A DNA stretch of 64,000 nucleotides from Hysterangium stoloniferum (Eukaryota; Basidiomycota; Agaricomycetes; Hysterangiales; Hysterangiaceae), in NCBI GenBank assembly GCA_015178975.1, contig WHVD01000001.1:4278001-4342000 (forward strand), given 5' to 3'. A model generated the notes under the pieces. The model made no database searches and was not told the origin of the DNA. It was given only the letters and a program-made list of their open reading frames with translations. Numbering within the stretch: the stretch's first letter is position 1; each line of letters begins with the position of its first letter. This document shows, in pieces, positions 1-10,951 of this stretch. A program made the translations under genes and the position numbers.

Positions 1-354
1 GATATGCAAGTGTGCTGCACAGATACGCAAGTGCACTGTGCAGATATGCAAGTGTGCCGCACAGATATGCAAGTGCACCACACAGATATGCAAGTGCACC
101 ACACAGATATGCAAGTGCACCACACAGATATCCAAGTGCACCACACAGATATGCAAGTGCACCACACAGATATGCAAGTGCACCACACAGATATGCAAGT
201 GCACCACACAGATATGCAAGTGCACCACACAGATATGCAAGTGCACCACACAGATATGCAAGTGCACACAGATATGCAAGTGCACCACACAGATATGCAA
301 GTGCACCACACAGATATGCAAGTGCACCACACAGATATGCAAGTTCACCGTGCA
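1..354. repeat. 21-bp minisatellite, 17 units
   Basis: Seventeen head-to-tail units with core GATATGCAAGTGCACCACA plus CA. Sixteen are 21 bp; the unit at 253-270 is 18 bp, having lost one trinucleotide. Units 1-3 and the last one are the most diverged, which is usual for array edges. Because 21 is a multiple of 3, all three forward frames stay open (one reads as a heptad MQVHHTD), but I see no splice sites or start context, so I do not call a gene. The array may extend beyond the left edge of the window. Confidence 0.95.
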
Positions 355-1012
355 CATACACAAGTGCACCATGTGGGTGTGCAGGTGCAGTGCAAGGGCA
401 CAGTTTGAAGGCATGTGGGCATGACTTGAAGGTGTCTGCATGGGTGCAGTTCGAGAGTGCACTGCATGGGTGCATCTATGGTTCGAAGGGCAACTGGCCC
501 AACAGAAACAGACAGTGCTGCAGAGCAAGGTGATGTAGGGGTGCAGGTTTGGGTCACTGGGGAGATACCCTTGAAGTGACGAGCAATTCGGGCAGAGAAG
601 CAGACATAGGCCTACTTTCAAAGAGCCATCCCATGGCACTGCATAGAGATGGGTGACAGTGCTAAGATACCTTACCCAGTTCTTCCAATGACAAGGAGAT
701 GGTGTGAGATCGACAGTCGAGTATGAAACAGAGTAAAGGACTGACCTCCAAAACTTGTGGACACATGTGGATGCAGGGCCGTGTCACCTCACAATGAAGC
801 CTTCACACCGTCTTGACTTTCAAGGTCACCTACACTTAGCCTTCCCCTCCACTAAAGCTTCACACTGAAATAGTTGAAGCTTTGCCTTTCTGACCTTCAC
901 AACTTACAGGTTCGGTGCACACTGTTCAACAAGGTGCGGCTAATGGTTCAGTTCAGCTAGGGTTCAGCGTGCAACATTTTTCAACAAGGCATCCATGGGT
1001 TCAGGTTCGGGT
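355..1012. other. Degenerate GTGCA-rich sequence, no gene seen
   Basis: From 355 to about 540 the minisatellite decays into irregular GTGCA/GGGTGCA blocks. From 540 to 1012 I see no coding pattern, no LTR ends and no repeat shared with the rest of the window. Confidence 0.5.
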
Positions 1013-1440
1013 TTGTGTCAGGAAGAAGAGGGTCTGCGATGATAAAATTCACCATCCCAGAAATTCAGCAGATCTTCAATTTCTCCTCCTCCTGGTATGA
1101 TGAGTCTCAATTTCATAGCACCAATGTCTCCCTCCCCAAGTTGCACATCCACTTGATGGCTTTACAGGTGCTCTTAGCATCTTCAATGCCTACAAAATGC
1201 ACACATGGCTGCAGGCCTGACAATGCAACAATGATGGCAGCACACAACTTCCAGTGGAGTTTGCGAGTCGCATTGATGTGCTCATTGCTTGTGGTTGAAT
1301 TCATGAGCATCCTTCTCACACATGTCGATGCGCCAGTTGCCTTCTGGTCACACAACACTGTTCCCCGACAACATTTCACCAACACACATGGACCCTTTTC
1401 CCCCACCCCCTCCACTTTACTTTCATCGGTGGTTGACTAA
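1013..1440. other. Unassigned open segment, both strands open
   Basis: A 141-codon frame is open on the plus strand and a 100-codon frame on the minus strand. Neither has recognisable splice sites. The minus frame contains a stretch (LSGLQ...HFVGIEDAKST.KAIK) that loosely recalls the helical Gag domain of copia elements, where a hydrophobic run precedes a K-x-x-W/C-K-A-I motif. The resemblance is weak and I do not assign a function. Confidence 0.2.
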
Positions 1441-2934
1441 CTGCAAAAGGTCCGATAACTCACAGGGCAACACCTAGACTGGATATATCTGGAGGGAACT
1501 GAGGAAAGTGTACACACCCAACCCCGGTGCCATATTTGGGCTCACTATCACAATCGCACTGAACTCAGTTGATTTTGTGATTTTTTCTTTTTCCTCTGGA
1601 CCCACCCACCTACTTGCTGTCACAACTGTCACAAGTCACAACATGGTCACAAATAATCAAAGGTAATATTCGACAAATCTTTGACTCATCAAATTCAACT
1701 TGAAAAACCCGAACATTATTTGACAACATTGAATCTGTGAGGTATCAGCATTATCTCATAATGTTCTCTTAATTTTCTTTGAATTACTTAATATTTTCTC
1801 AAATTTTTATTGTATTTTTATTATGTTTATTGTGAAAAATAGGCCTTATTCCTTTTAACTTCGCATAAATAATAGCATATATGGACTCATATTATGCTAT
1901 TATTACTTAATTTATTTATTATAATTTTTAACTAATTTCTTATATTTTATCTACTTAGTTATTGCTATTCGGCACCTTGCTGCAGCTTTGTTTGCGCATT
2001 TTTGGAGTCACGTGAGGTATTAGATAAGCCTCCAGTGTTGGGATATCACACAAGTCACAGATGTGACTACCCGAGTCATTAATTGATTCCGCTGACTCAT
2101 CGTTTGCTTCTGTCCCGGGACCGCGGCCTTGAACCTTCATATTCAAGCAAGAGGTTAGAACCCTTGTCTCAGAGAGGGGAATCATGTGATAAATAAAGGG
2201 TAAATAATAAGTAGAATATGAGGTCATTATGATCTATGTAACTAGTGACCTCATAAACTAAATGATTATCATTTTGTTATCAAAATGTATATAAGGAGGG
2301 CCAAGTTTCCAATAAAATAATCTATCACACACATATTTTACTGCACAGCTCAGAAGCTTATCTAATCATCCTAAGGACAATAATAGCCTTAGTCTGATAC
2401 ACTCACTGCAAGCACCTACACTTGCAGCATCATGAATCTTTTTCAGCAACTCTTGAACTTAGCTAATCATCTAAGTTCCCCCAGCCTCACAGCTACCCTT
2501 TAGGCTTATTAATTACATAATAAACCTAATAAGTATCCTTACTGAAATCCCTGCCAATACTAGATTACTCAAGGCCCAGCCCTAAGTTTATTGAATTAAT
2601 CAAGTACAAGCACTCAGATAATCCAATACAAATTATTTTCTCTATTAATAAATTATTTAACACCTTGTTAAATAACTATTAATAGTTACAAATAAGCATA
2701 CAAGAATCCGAAGCTTTATATCAAGTCTCTGCTAAGTTACTGTGCATATACTTAACTTCTAGCCCCTATTCTCAAGGAATAGTTCTTTTATTGCTAAAAG
2801 AGTCATACAGTTCTATTGAACCTTTCAATAATCAAAATTAGCATTTATTTGAGTTGTTTAAGCTTAATAGCGCAGCTCATTAATCTATCAGTATTTAAAT
2901 TACTGGACCTTTGCTTGTTTTATTGTTGAAGCTC
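1441..2934. other. AT-rich tract with a promoter-like stretch, no gene
   Basis: Very AT-rich sequence. At 2288-2296 there is a TATATAAGG box, followed 20-30 bp later by CAATAAAATAATC and then C-rich blocks (about 2395-2500). This arrangement resembles the U3/R part of an LTR, but I could not find paired ends. A 90-codon minus-strand frame (1955-2227) has no family signature and I leave it uncalled. Confidence 0.35.
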
Positions 2935-3311
2935 TGTGACACTATAGCATACGTATATTGAGCTATCTAAGAGAATCCCCTGAATACATTACAAAATCTC
3001 TTTCAACATGTCTCATTCCAACGTCATGAATGATTTCATTATTAGTTCATAATATAGTCATAACGATACAAAGAAAAGCATAAAAGGGCCATGAAAGAAG
3101 CGAAGGAAGTCAGTCGAAATATCTATAAATTAGTGATACTAGTAATCTAACTTGTCATTTCTTCTTCAACAAATACTTCCGTGAGTTCTCGTGACTGGTA
3201 ATAGCCTCTTACTTCATTGACAGGGTGAATATATACTTCGTCAAACAAGGCTTTCAAGTTTGATCAATAGAATATTATTCAACTTTATTGAAGAATAATC
3301 AATTTGTGACA
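2935..3311 (-). mobile_element. LTR fragment, relative of the solo LTR at 26448
   Basis: Read on the minus strand, this begins TGTCACAAATTGATTATTC and contains an ACTGACTTCCTT block in the same position as the solo LTR at 26448-26913, which begins TGTCACAAATCGAATTTTAC. It ends GTGTCACA at 2935. The flanks (AGCTC and CTTGC) do not match, so there is no target duplication. It is either old, or one end of a larger lost element. Confidence 0.5.
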
Positions 3312-4020
3312 CTTGCAGCATTTCTGGCCACATTCTAGATCCACCATGGGCTAGACCTCTTGGGAACACAGACTGCAACCTAACTGTGCATGACAATGGT
3401 TAATTTGCGAGATTGTTGTGGAACCACAATATCGCAAATGGGGGGCGGTATAGGGGGTATAGGGTATACATCCTGGCCAGGAAGGCTCACAGCATCATGT
3501 ATGCTGCTAGGTCCCATAGACTAGCAGCATGGGAAGATCCTAATCCTGAGTCTTACACTACCTAGCCACAGCGAAGCATAATGAACCTCCTCTGGCACTC
3601 ATTTAAGGAGGAGGTGATTCTGATGGACTCTAATGATAGCTTACCTTCCTAACCCCAAGATGCACTGCCCAATGAGTTACATGACAGCCTGTCTGCCTAT
3701 AGGACATCTACTATGAGGAATGCCTCACGTCCTGGAAGGAGACAATGTGGCAGTGTCTAGAAGGCTATCGAGTAGTCCATTTGCTGTTCAAGGACTGGAG
3801 GAGTGCACGACTAGGGACTGGAAGGAAAAGAATGGATCCATTTTTTTTTCCCCTTTCCACATCAATATCTTCCCTCACCACCCCTAAACCCACCAACCTC
3901 TCTTCAAATGCTGGAGTCTTGGCACCTTGCAGTTTGGGGGGCTCCACACAAGACACCTGGGGGGCATCTCTGAAACTTTCCAGAACTTCGTATAGCACAT
4001 CCCTTCGAACTGGGGGGCAC
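3312..4020 (+). mobile_element. 3' internal end of copia-type element A
   Basis: The segment ends in a G-rich polypurine-like tract (AACTGGGGGGCAC, 4008-4020) directly before the LTR that starts TGTGAGG. The same junction occurs in reverse at 44970-44983, where CCCTCACA is followed by GTGCCCCCCAGTTC. That identifies this as the 3' internal border of the same element family. No protease, integrase or reverse transcriptase is recognisable. A short hairpin lies at 3403-3439 (arms ATTTGCGA.ATTGTTGTGG). Open frames on both strands at 3745-4064 carry no recognisable domain. Confidence 0.55.
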
Positions 4021-4422
4021 TGTGAGGAGTATGCTTTTACCACAGTTTCATTGTAGTAAAACACTCCTTTTATTTCATTTATATTTTACATATTTTACTC
4101 ACATTTTCCTATCCTTTACATTCTTTGACTATTGCACCATTTCATTAGTTCGAAGCTCTGTGTATACTTGTGGGTGCTCTCAGTGCCAAATAACGATAGA
4201 CACACTTTTACCCAAGCACCACCACTCGTAAGACACAAACTAGGTCTACAGCAAGCGGTGATCAGGGTAACATGTCAGCTACCACATAGGTAGCATTATC
4301 TGAGCCAACGAACACTTCTGGCCTCCAACTATAACAGTCGAGGCCTCCACTCGAATCATCCTTCCTCCCTTCTACTCATTTCTTCGTATATAGAATGGTC
4401 AGAACTTCCACCACTCTTCACA
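4021..4422 (+). mobile_element. 3' LTR of copia-type element A
   Basis: The LTR starts TGTGAGGAGTATGCTTTTAC right after a polypurine tract and ends CACTCTTCACA. It aligns along its length with the solo LTR at 8434-8910, sharing blocks such as CATTTCATTAGTTCGAAGC, CTTGTGGGTGC and GACACAAACTAGGTCTAC. The solo copy carries an extra ~70 bp near its 3' end. The 3' flank CTCAG does not match the 5' side because that side is internal element sequence. Confidence 0.75.
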
Positions 4423-5386
4423 CTCAGCCATCTCTAACAGCTATTAGCTACATCTTCTCTGAGCTTTGTACTTACCATTGAAGCCCAGAATTATCTACTT
4501 GAACTCACTCATTGTGCCTGCACCTCTTTGTGCCTTCTTATTTCTTTCTTGTGAATTCTTACTTGACTCCATTTCATTGGAGTCTTTCATCTGAATTGTA
4601 CCATAAAGGTCAATTCCACTTATTGTCCTAATCGCCTCCAGCCCTCTTACAGTTGCTTACAACAATTATTCCCCTTTACTTATATTGTACTTCAATAGTC
4701 AATATAACCTAGTCATACCTAGAAGGTCGACATTCTTTGTATATCAAATGGTCAGAACTTCTACAACTCTTCACACCCTGCAACCTGTTCTCACTCTGGC
4801 AACCCTCCAGCATCCTGACATCAGCACCCCTAACTGCAGTTGAACCACTTGTGGCACCTGACATGTCAATTACCATTTTGGTCATTCCATTATGCTCCCA
4901 TTCCAACACTTTCCCATCATCTGTTCTACATGTATGTGTATTGTATGCCATTTCAAACTACATATTAGTATGCCTCTGTTACCTTGCATTTAATCTCTTT
5001 CCACCCCTTGTTCCATCACTTGCTTCATTTGATTCATTTTCCTTCTTACCTCTGTGATTGGCCTCCCAATCATCCATCTCACTTTAGTATAAGATCCTCA
5101 CTCTGTACTCTACTTATCTTTTCATCATGTCTTACAGTCATTAATTCCTTTGTTCCTAACATTTCTTCTGTCATCATGGCATCCATTGTCCCTAATTTCC
5201 TATAAATACCCATAGACCAACACTCAATACCTCAGTCAATTCCACTGTTTTTATTGACTTACAAGGTATATTTGTTATAGGCATAAGATTTGCCATGGGT
5301 GTCAGATCAACAGTAAAGATAGATCTGCATATTGGATATTGGTGGGGATATTTCCAAAAACTGGGAAAAGATACAAGAAATATATA
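4423..5386. other. Non-coding repeat-bearing region
   Basis: 4690-4775 is a second fragment of the element A LTR 3' end (GGTCAGAACTTC...CTCTTCACA). 4780-5066 is the first copy of a ~290-bp dispersed repeat that recurs at 7100-7385 and, partly, at 7407-7620. No gene is seen. The Tc1-type element begins at 5387 after a TA. Confidence 0.5.
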
Positions 5387-6993
5387 CAGTGGGTCAAAAA
5401 ACTGCCCCAATGTTTGTGCATTTTAGAAAGATTGATATTGTATGAAGGAATGACATCAGCAAAAATTCTGAAGAAATTCACATGATATACTAGAACATGT
5501 TGGCTATCTACCAACTTAAGAAATCATGTGATTCCAATCAAAACTCATTGCTCAATAAATCAAACAAAATAATCACTCATTGGGGCAGTTTTTTGACCCT
5601 CTATTATTTTCTCTGATTTTCAATGTTACACACCAGTATAAGGTAGGAGTGGGTCATGTGAATCATCAACATGTTATGTGACCTTATTTGTATCAATTTG
5701 GCATGTTGAACTTTGTTCATTTATCTCCTTGACTCCTTACTACCACTATGACATCCATCTCTGCAGAAAAGCATTCTTCTGTTGTTTTTCTCCTCAATGA
5801 GGGGTATTCCCATTGTCAAATTCAAGCTAGGACTGGTCTGGGGAAGGGTACTATTGGCAGGATCAGTAGGGAGGTAGAGGGGGATAAGGAAAATCATCCT
5901 GGTGGCCATTCTTCCAAGCTTTCCCCTTATGATAAACAGTCAATTATCTATCAAATCAGCTCTGGGAAGCTTGACAATGCTGGCCAAGCCACCCAATTCA
6001 TAAATTCCATTATATCTACCTCTGTCACTCCTCAGACTGTTAGGAATGTGTTGAAGGAAGCTGGCTTTAGGTCAGCAACAAAGAAGAAAGTCCCTATGCT
6101 CAAGGAGTCTCATTGTCAGCAACATCTAAAGTTTGCCCAATACCATGAAAATTGGACTATGGAGGACTGGAAGAGGGTGTTGTGGACTGATGAGACAAAA
6201 ATCAATAGGATTGGGTCAGATGGGAAGGTATATGTTTGGAAGCAACAAGGGGAACCAGTATCAGACAGGACCACCATACCAACTGTCAAACATGGAGGGG
6301 GGAATAACTTGATGGTTTGGGAGTGTATGGGCTGGAATGGGGTGGGGAAGCTGATAGAGGTGCAGGAGAACATGGATGCAGTGCAGTATTGTGAGATTTT
6401 GGACGAGGGAGTGGAGGAGAGCATTGAAAGTTTGCAGATGGCTGAGGATAAGTAGTACTCCAACAGGACAATGATCCAAAACATACCTCAAAAAAAGCAG
6501 ACCAATGGTTATCTGACAATAACATCATTCCCATTAAGTGGCCTGCCCAATCCCTGATCTAAATCCCATTGAACACCTCTGGTAACACCTCAAGGCCAAA
6601 CTCCAACAATATGACATACCACCCAAAGGAGTACATGTATTATGGGACAGGGTGGCAAAGGAGTGGACTAAAATACCACCAGAGACATGCGAGAAGCTAA
6701 TAGAAAGCATGCCTAGGAGGATACAGGCAGTTTTAAAGGCAAAGGGGGGTCATACAAAGTATTAGATTGTAAAATAATAGAGGGTCAAAAAACTGCCCCA
6801 ATGAGTGATTATTTTGTTTGATTTATTGAGCAATGCATTTTGATTGGAATCACATGGTTTCTTAAGTTGGTAGATAGCCAACATGTTCTAGTATATCATG
6901 TAAATTTTTCAGAATGTTTGCTGATGTCATTCCTTCACACAATACCAATCTTTCTAAAATGCACAAACATTGGGGCAGTTTTTTGACCCACTG
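5387..6993 (+). mobile_element. Tc1/mariner-type transposon, family T1
   Basis: A 1607-bp element flanked by TA at 5385-5386 and 6994-6995. It has ~221-bp terminal inverted repeats (5387-5607 and 6773-6993). The outer tip is CAGTGGGTCAAAAAACTGCC. The inner edge of each terminal repeat carries the same ~24-bp motif in the opposite orientation (GGGGCAGTTTTTTGACCCTC at 5582-5606), so each terminal repeat is itself bounded by inverted tips. It encodes a decayed DDE transposase. The family name T1 is mine. Confidence 0.92.
5748..6762 (+). pseudogene. Tc1-type DDE transposase pseudogene
   Basis: The first 235 codons are open. They hold an N-terminal helix-turn-helix region (KHSSVVFLLNEGYSHCQI), then the first catalytic Asp in WTDETKIN, then a conserved GGGNNLMVWECM block. 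After a frame change near 6452 the second Asp appears as QQDNDPKH (about 6462-6485), and after another frame change near 6555 the third site appears as LNPIEHLW. A stop replaces the residue after that Trp. The last block is PRRIQAVLKAKGGHTKY. The enzyme would cut and paste the element at TA sites; with at least two frameshifts and one stop this copy is inactive. The start was chosen at the ATG preceding the helix-turn-helix. Confidence 0.88.
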
Positions 6994-6999
6994 TATAAG

Positions 7000-7628
7000 G
7001 TAGGAGAGAAAATGGCACAATGTAGTGAATGCATGTGGATCTTGTTAGGTTTTAAGGGGGGTATACAGTAGGTATGAGGATTTTCCCCTTTTGAGCCCAC
7101 AACTTGTTCTCACTCTGGCAACCCTCTGGCATCCTGACATTGGTATCCCCAATTACAGTGGCACCCTGACACCTCATTTACCATAGATTACCCTTTTAGT
7201 CATCCCATTCTGCTCCTGTCTCAATGCCTTCCCATCATCTGTTTTACATGTACACATCATTTGCCACCTCAAAACCCTTTAGTATTATTCCATTACCTTG
7301 CATTTAGTTCCCTTTGTTCCTCTGTTCTGTTACTTGCTTCCTTTGATCTGTTTGACTTCTTACCTTTGTGATCAGCCTTGTTAGGATCCCAGTCATTTGG
7401 CCCTTGCAACCTCATTATACACTCCCCACCCCCAGCATCCTGCCATCAGTACCCCTGACCACATTGTCACTGCCCACAGTGCCCTTACACTTGGTTCACT
7501 ATGGCTTTCCCTTGTTGTCATCCCATTCCATCTCCATCCCAACACTCTCCTGTCACCTGTTCCACTTGTAAATATTATTTGCCACCTCATACCCTCTAGT
7601 ATACTTTTACTACATTGTATTTAATTCT
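7000..7628. repeat. Dispersed ~290-bp repeat, copies 2 and 3
   Basis: 7100-7385 repeats 4780-5066 (shared CTGTTCTCACTCTGGCAACC-like start, ACATGTA, CACTTGCTTC). 7407-7620 repeats the middle part again (CAGCATCCTGCCATCAGTAC, CACCTGTTCCACTTGTAA, ATTTGCCACCTC). The pair 7100/7407 is a tandem array; 4780 lies on the other side of the T1 transposon. Codon-like structure is absent. Confidence 0.6.
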
Positions 7629-7936
7629 AGGAGGATATCTGAAAACTATTAAGTATACCAAATTCTAATATACTCTAAAGGTCATTTAAACATCTGAGAT
7701 GTGATTCAAACATAATTTGGTTTTTAAAACTTTCAAAAAGTTTTAAACTCTCTCATACATTACAAACTAAAGAATCTTTCTGGACACGAGTAGACAATAA
7801 AAAAAATTAGAAAAAATTAGTAGTTTGAAACACTAATGCTTTTAAAAAATAGATACTTTTAGATAGTCCATTCCATGCATATGTATGTATATCATTGGCA
7901 CCTCTAAATACATATGTATTACTTCGGAATGGATCT
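7629..7936. repeat. Dispersed repeat R2, copy 1
   Basis: The sequence from AGGAGGATATCTGAAAAC to CTTCGGAATGGATCT recurs almost base for base at 45905-46189, the main differences being short deletions in the second copy. Both borders of similarity are sharp, so this is a mobile or transduced unit rather than chance. There is no coding capacity and no clear terminal repeat. Confidence 0.8.
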
Positions 7937-8284
7937 GTCAATCTAAACAGATTTCTACTTGATTCAACATACCTAGAATATATAGGTGGTTTCACTTAAT
8001 AAAGAAGGCCATAGGATGAAAAATTTCCAATGACATCTCACATATTTTACTAGGAAATAACTACAGTTTAGTTTTTAAAAAACAAATTAACAACAAAAGT
8101 ATTAGCAAGTATTTACATAAATTGGAAAACTATATACAACAGGTTCTATTAATTGATTCTGAATTGTTTAGGATGTAATATGGAGAATTGTTTCTTATGG
8201 TTGGTGGGTAACAATATAATAGTCTCAGAATAGATACTGCTATTTAAAGATGGAGTTTTGTAGCAATTTTGCTTTTACTAGTAA
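7937..8284. other. AT-rich, no gene seen
   Basis: No coding pattern, no LTR borders and no repeat shared elsewhere in the window. Confidence 0.4.
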
Positions 8285-9288
8285 ACATTTGATATTATAA
8301 TGATTATGGACAACCTCCTATGTACAACATCTACCAGACTATATAGACTGTGGAATGAATAACATACCAAATCCAGTAATAATGAAAACTAAACTAGCAA
8401 ACATAAAATGAGATAAATAAACACCAAACTTGGTGTGAGGAGTATGCTTTTACCACAGTTTCATTGTGGTAAAACACTCCTTTTATTTTATTTATATTTT
8501 ACACATTCTATTCATATTTATCTATCTTTTATATTCTTCAAATATTCCATCATTTCATTAGTTCGAAGCATTGTGTATACTTGTGGGTGCACTCGGCACC
8601 AATTAGAACTCAGAGACACACTTTAACCCAAGAACCACCACTCGTAAGACACAAACTAGGTCTACTACAAGCAGTGATCAGGGTAACATGTCAGCTACCA
8701 TATAAGTAGCATTATCTGAACTACTGAATACTTCTGGCCTCGAACTATAATTGTCGAGGCCTCCACTTGAACCATTGCACTCGTTGACTCCTTCGTCATC
8801 TCGTGCTCTTTCTCTCACTTGCTCTTATATTGCACCGAATAGGTCAATATTCTTCCTTTCTACTCATTTCTTCATATATAGAATGGTCAGAACTTCCGCC
8901 ACTCTTCACACTTGGTGTTAGGAACAGGACGGAATGGAGTGAAGTCCTAATCATGACAGGTCATGAAACCATAATGGGAATGGGGAGGGAGCAGAGTCTG
9001 AATTGTGACAGGTCATTTAACCATAATGGGAATGGGGCTCAGTTAGAGGGCTGACTGGTTTTCTGAGCAGGGTCCAGTGACTGATGCATGGGACAGGGTC
9101 AGATATAGACAGGGTCAGAGTCTGGCAGGTATTCCGGTGACTGATACATGAAGTAACAAAGGTCGAGCATGGACAGGTCTGACATACGGAGTCCGGTGGG
9201 TATTCCAGTAAATTGATAATGGGTGTGTGTAGGGTGCAGGTGCATATAAGTTAGTGCCCAGAGTCCAGCAGGATTTCCAGTTGTAACA
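8285..9288 (-). mobile_element. Gypsy-type LTR copy (reverse), hosting a solo LTR
   Basis: 8285-8433 plus 8916-9288 align with 48790-49282, which is the reverse 3' LTR of a chromovirus. Both end in TTTCCAGT(C/T)GTAACA and share ACCAAATCCAGTAATAATGA and the GGACGGAA(C/T)GGAG block. The left border is unclear. This copy is interrupted by a solo LTR at 8434-8910; the copy at 48.9 kb shows the uninterrupted site. Confidence 0.72.
8434..8910 (+). mobile_element. Solo LTR of copia-type element A, target duplication CTTGG
   Basis: 477 bp from TGTGAGGAGTATGCTTTTAC to CACTCTTCACA, flanked by CTTGG at 8429-8433 and 8911-8915. The uninterrupted target (ACCAAATTTGGTGTTAGGAA) is visible at 48901-48920. 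A solo LTR is what remains when the two LTRs of an inserted element recombine. Confidence 0.95.
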
Positions 9289-9854
9289 TTTGGGCCTCTT
9301 TTTATACATGTACAGAGTTCTGCTTAATAATATCTAAATAACTAAATAGGAAATTATTAGAAGCTTCTACAGGTTTCCATAATTCTGCTATGATGTCATA
9401 ACTATCATCTGACTCGAAGATCCAAGCCAGCGAGTCATAAGCCATGCCCAAGATGGCCAGGGCTGGAAGCAAAACTGCTTCAAAAGCCAGATTTGAATAA
9501 AACTGGCCACTCAGTGTGGGAACAGCATGCATTGACTTGTAAATGCATCGTTGGAGTTGATGATTATGTAATGTCATGTGATAGGGCCGAAAAAGTGCGC
9601 ATGTATGCAGTGATTATGAGAAAAAGGGCTAAATCACTAAAAATAGATAAATTGGCTTATTAATCTTAACTTTGGGACTGCTCTAGGCTTCGATTATGTA
9701 ATGTGACATCATTTGAAGCTTTGAGTATGTGAAGTTAAAAGGAAATAGCCATATTCTTGGAATAATAAATAAAATAAAATAAAATAAATAAAGAGAAATA
9801 AATCCTGGAAAATTAAGGGAAAATTCGTGAAGATATACTGGATACATCACATTA
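9289..9854. other. No gene recognised
   Basis: A 91-codon minus-strand frame (9302-9577) has no domain signature. 9767-9800 is a short AAATAAAATAAA run. I see no LTR tips. Confidence 0.4.
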
Positions 9855-10414
9855 TGCTTTGATACGTCCCCTTTTACTTATGATGATCTGTTCCACGCTA
9901 TGTCTCACCTATGCTGTATATACTTGTAATCCTTGGACTATTTCCTTTTCTCATAATTCTGCTCTTGGTTAATTGTGGTCTCCAATCTTATGGTCACCTT
10001 TCAGTTTCTAGTCAAGCTTATTTGTCAATAGTATTTTCGCTCTTCCCTTAGTAGTTTCAAGACACCGATAACTTGTATATAAACTTCCTGTAATGTAGCT
10101 ACTAGGCAATCAGAATATCAACTCAGAACACCCATATACATCTCTGATAAGTCTTGCTCTAAGTATCGCACTCCCTGCCTCTGTGTGTGCTCACCCACCC
10201 TCAGTCTCTGACCCCTCAGCCTGACACTCAACTTATCCTTTGGTTTCCAATCGGTAACTCACCGTGAGGAATTCAATAGGACTAGTTTTTGCCCACCTGA
10301 AATTTAAGGACACCCAATGGTAACTTGCGAGGGTGCAGTACATAAGCTGAAGCCAAGTCCTTCCGTTCAGTCCCCATCAGTCTACCGACATCAGTCAGTT
10401 TTCTGTTCTTAACA
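9855..10414 (+). mobile_element. 5'-truncated LTR of family A
   Basis: The sequence from TTTGATACGTCCCCTTTTA to TTCTGTTCTTAACA aligns with the 3' three-quarters of the complete solo LTR at 57994-58715. It contains the shared motif ending TAAGCTGAAGCCAAGTCC at 10327-10360. The 5' quarter, which should begin TGTTACGAC, is missing. The following bases GAAAT would be the target duplication. Confidence 0.75.
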
Positions 10415-10720
10415 GAAATACTGGAGCACTACCAGTTCATGTGAGGGTGCAACATATACATACATTGAAGCCAAGCTCCACTTCGCCTTATAGAATTAAA
10501 CCTCCCAATTAGTATGATTCACTATTTTCAGACCTCTGAAATCATCCCCTTTTGCCCCCTTGCTTAGATCTTAACACAAGGGTGCAACACATAAGTTGAA
10601 GCCAAGCTCCACTTGTCTTGTAGAACCAGACCTCCTGGTTAAGTGCATTCAAACCCTACAGACTCCCAGCATACTATGCTCCTTTAGCCTTTAGACCTAG
10701 ACTTAATAGTAGGTCAGTAC
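10415..10720 (+). mobile_element. 3' ends of two more LTRs (family C and a relative)
   Basis: 10415-10575 matches the 3' end of the family C solo LTR found in reverse at 36151-36360 (GGAGCAC..., GTGAGGGTGCAACATAT, GAAGCCAAGCTC, end TAGATCTTAACA). Directly after it, 10576-10610 starts another copy of the same motif (CAAGGGTGCAACACATAAG, then TTGAAGCCAAGCTCC), so a third LTR 3' portion continues to about 10720. Together with 9855-10414 this is a three-deep LTR stack. Confidence 0.65.
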
Positions 10721-10951
10721 ATGGTAGCCACAAACAAAGAACATTAATACTGCTAAGCAACTATACAATAGTACTATATTATTTGTACTGAATTGTAAAG
10801 CTCATAAAATAAATACAAACAAGAATATTATTCAAATATAACATATTCCAAAAGATCTGGCATGAGCCATGTGGAACAATGGATGGAGTTTTGACCATTC
10901 ATCCACTCATAAACTACATTGTGAAACTACAATGTTATTAATAGTCCGTGT
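10721..10951. other. No gene recognised
   Basis: AT-rich spacer to the left of the 3' end of the HEAT gene. No terminator-like feature can be called with confidence. Confidence 0.4.

Noticed and set aside
1-360. CRISPR-like array
   Set aside because: Units are contiguous without spacers, and the genome is eukaryotic.
12-533. 173-codon frame over the minisatellite
   Set aside because: Produced by the 21-bp repeat; no splice sites, start context or domain.
2935-3311. Solo LTR with target duplication
   Set aside because: The flanks AGCTC and CTTGC do not match; kept only as an LTR fragment.
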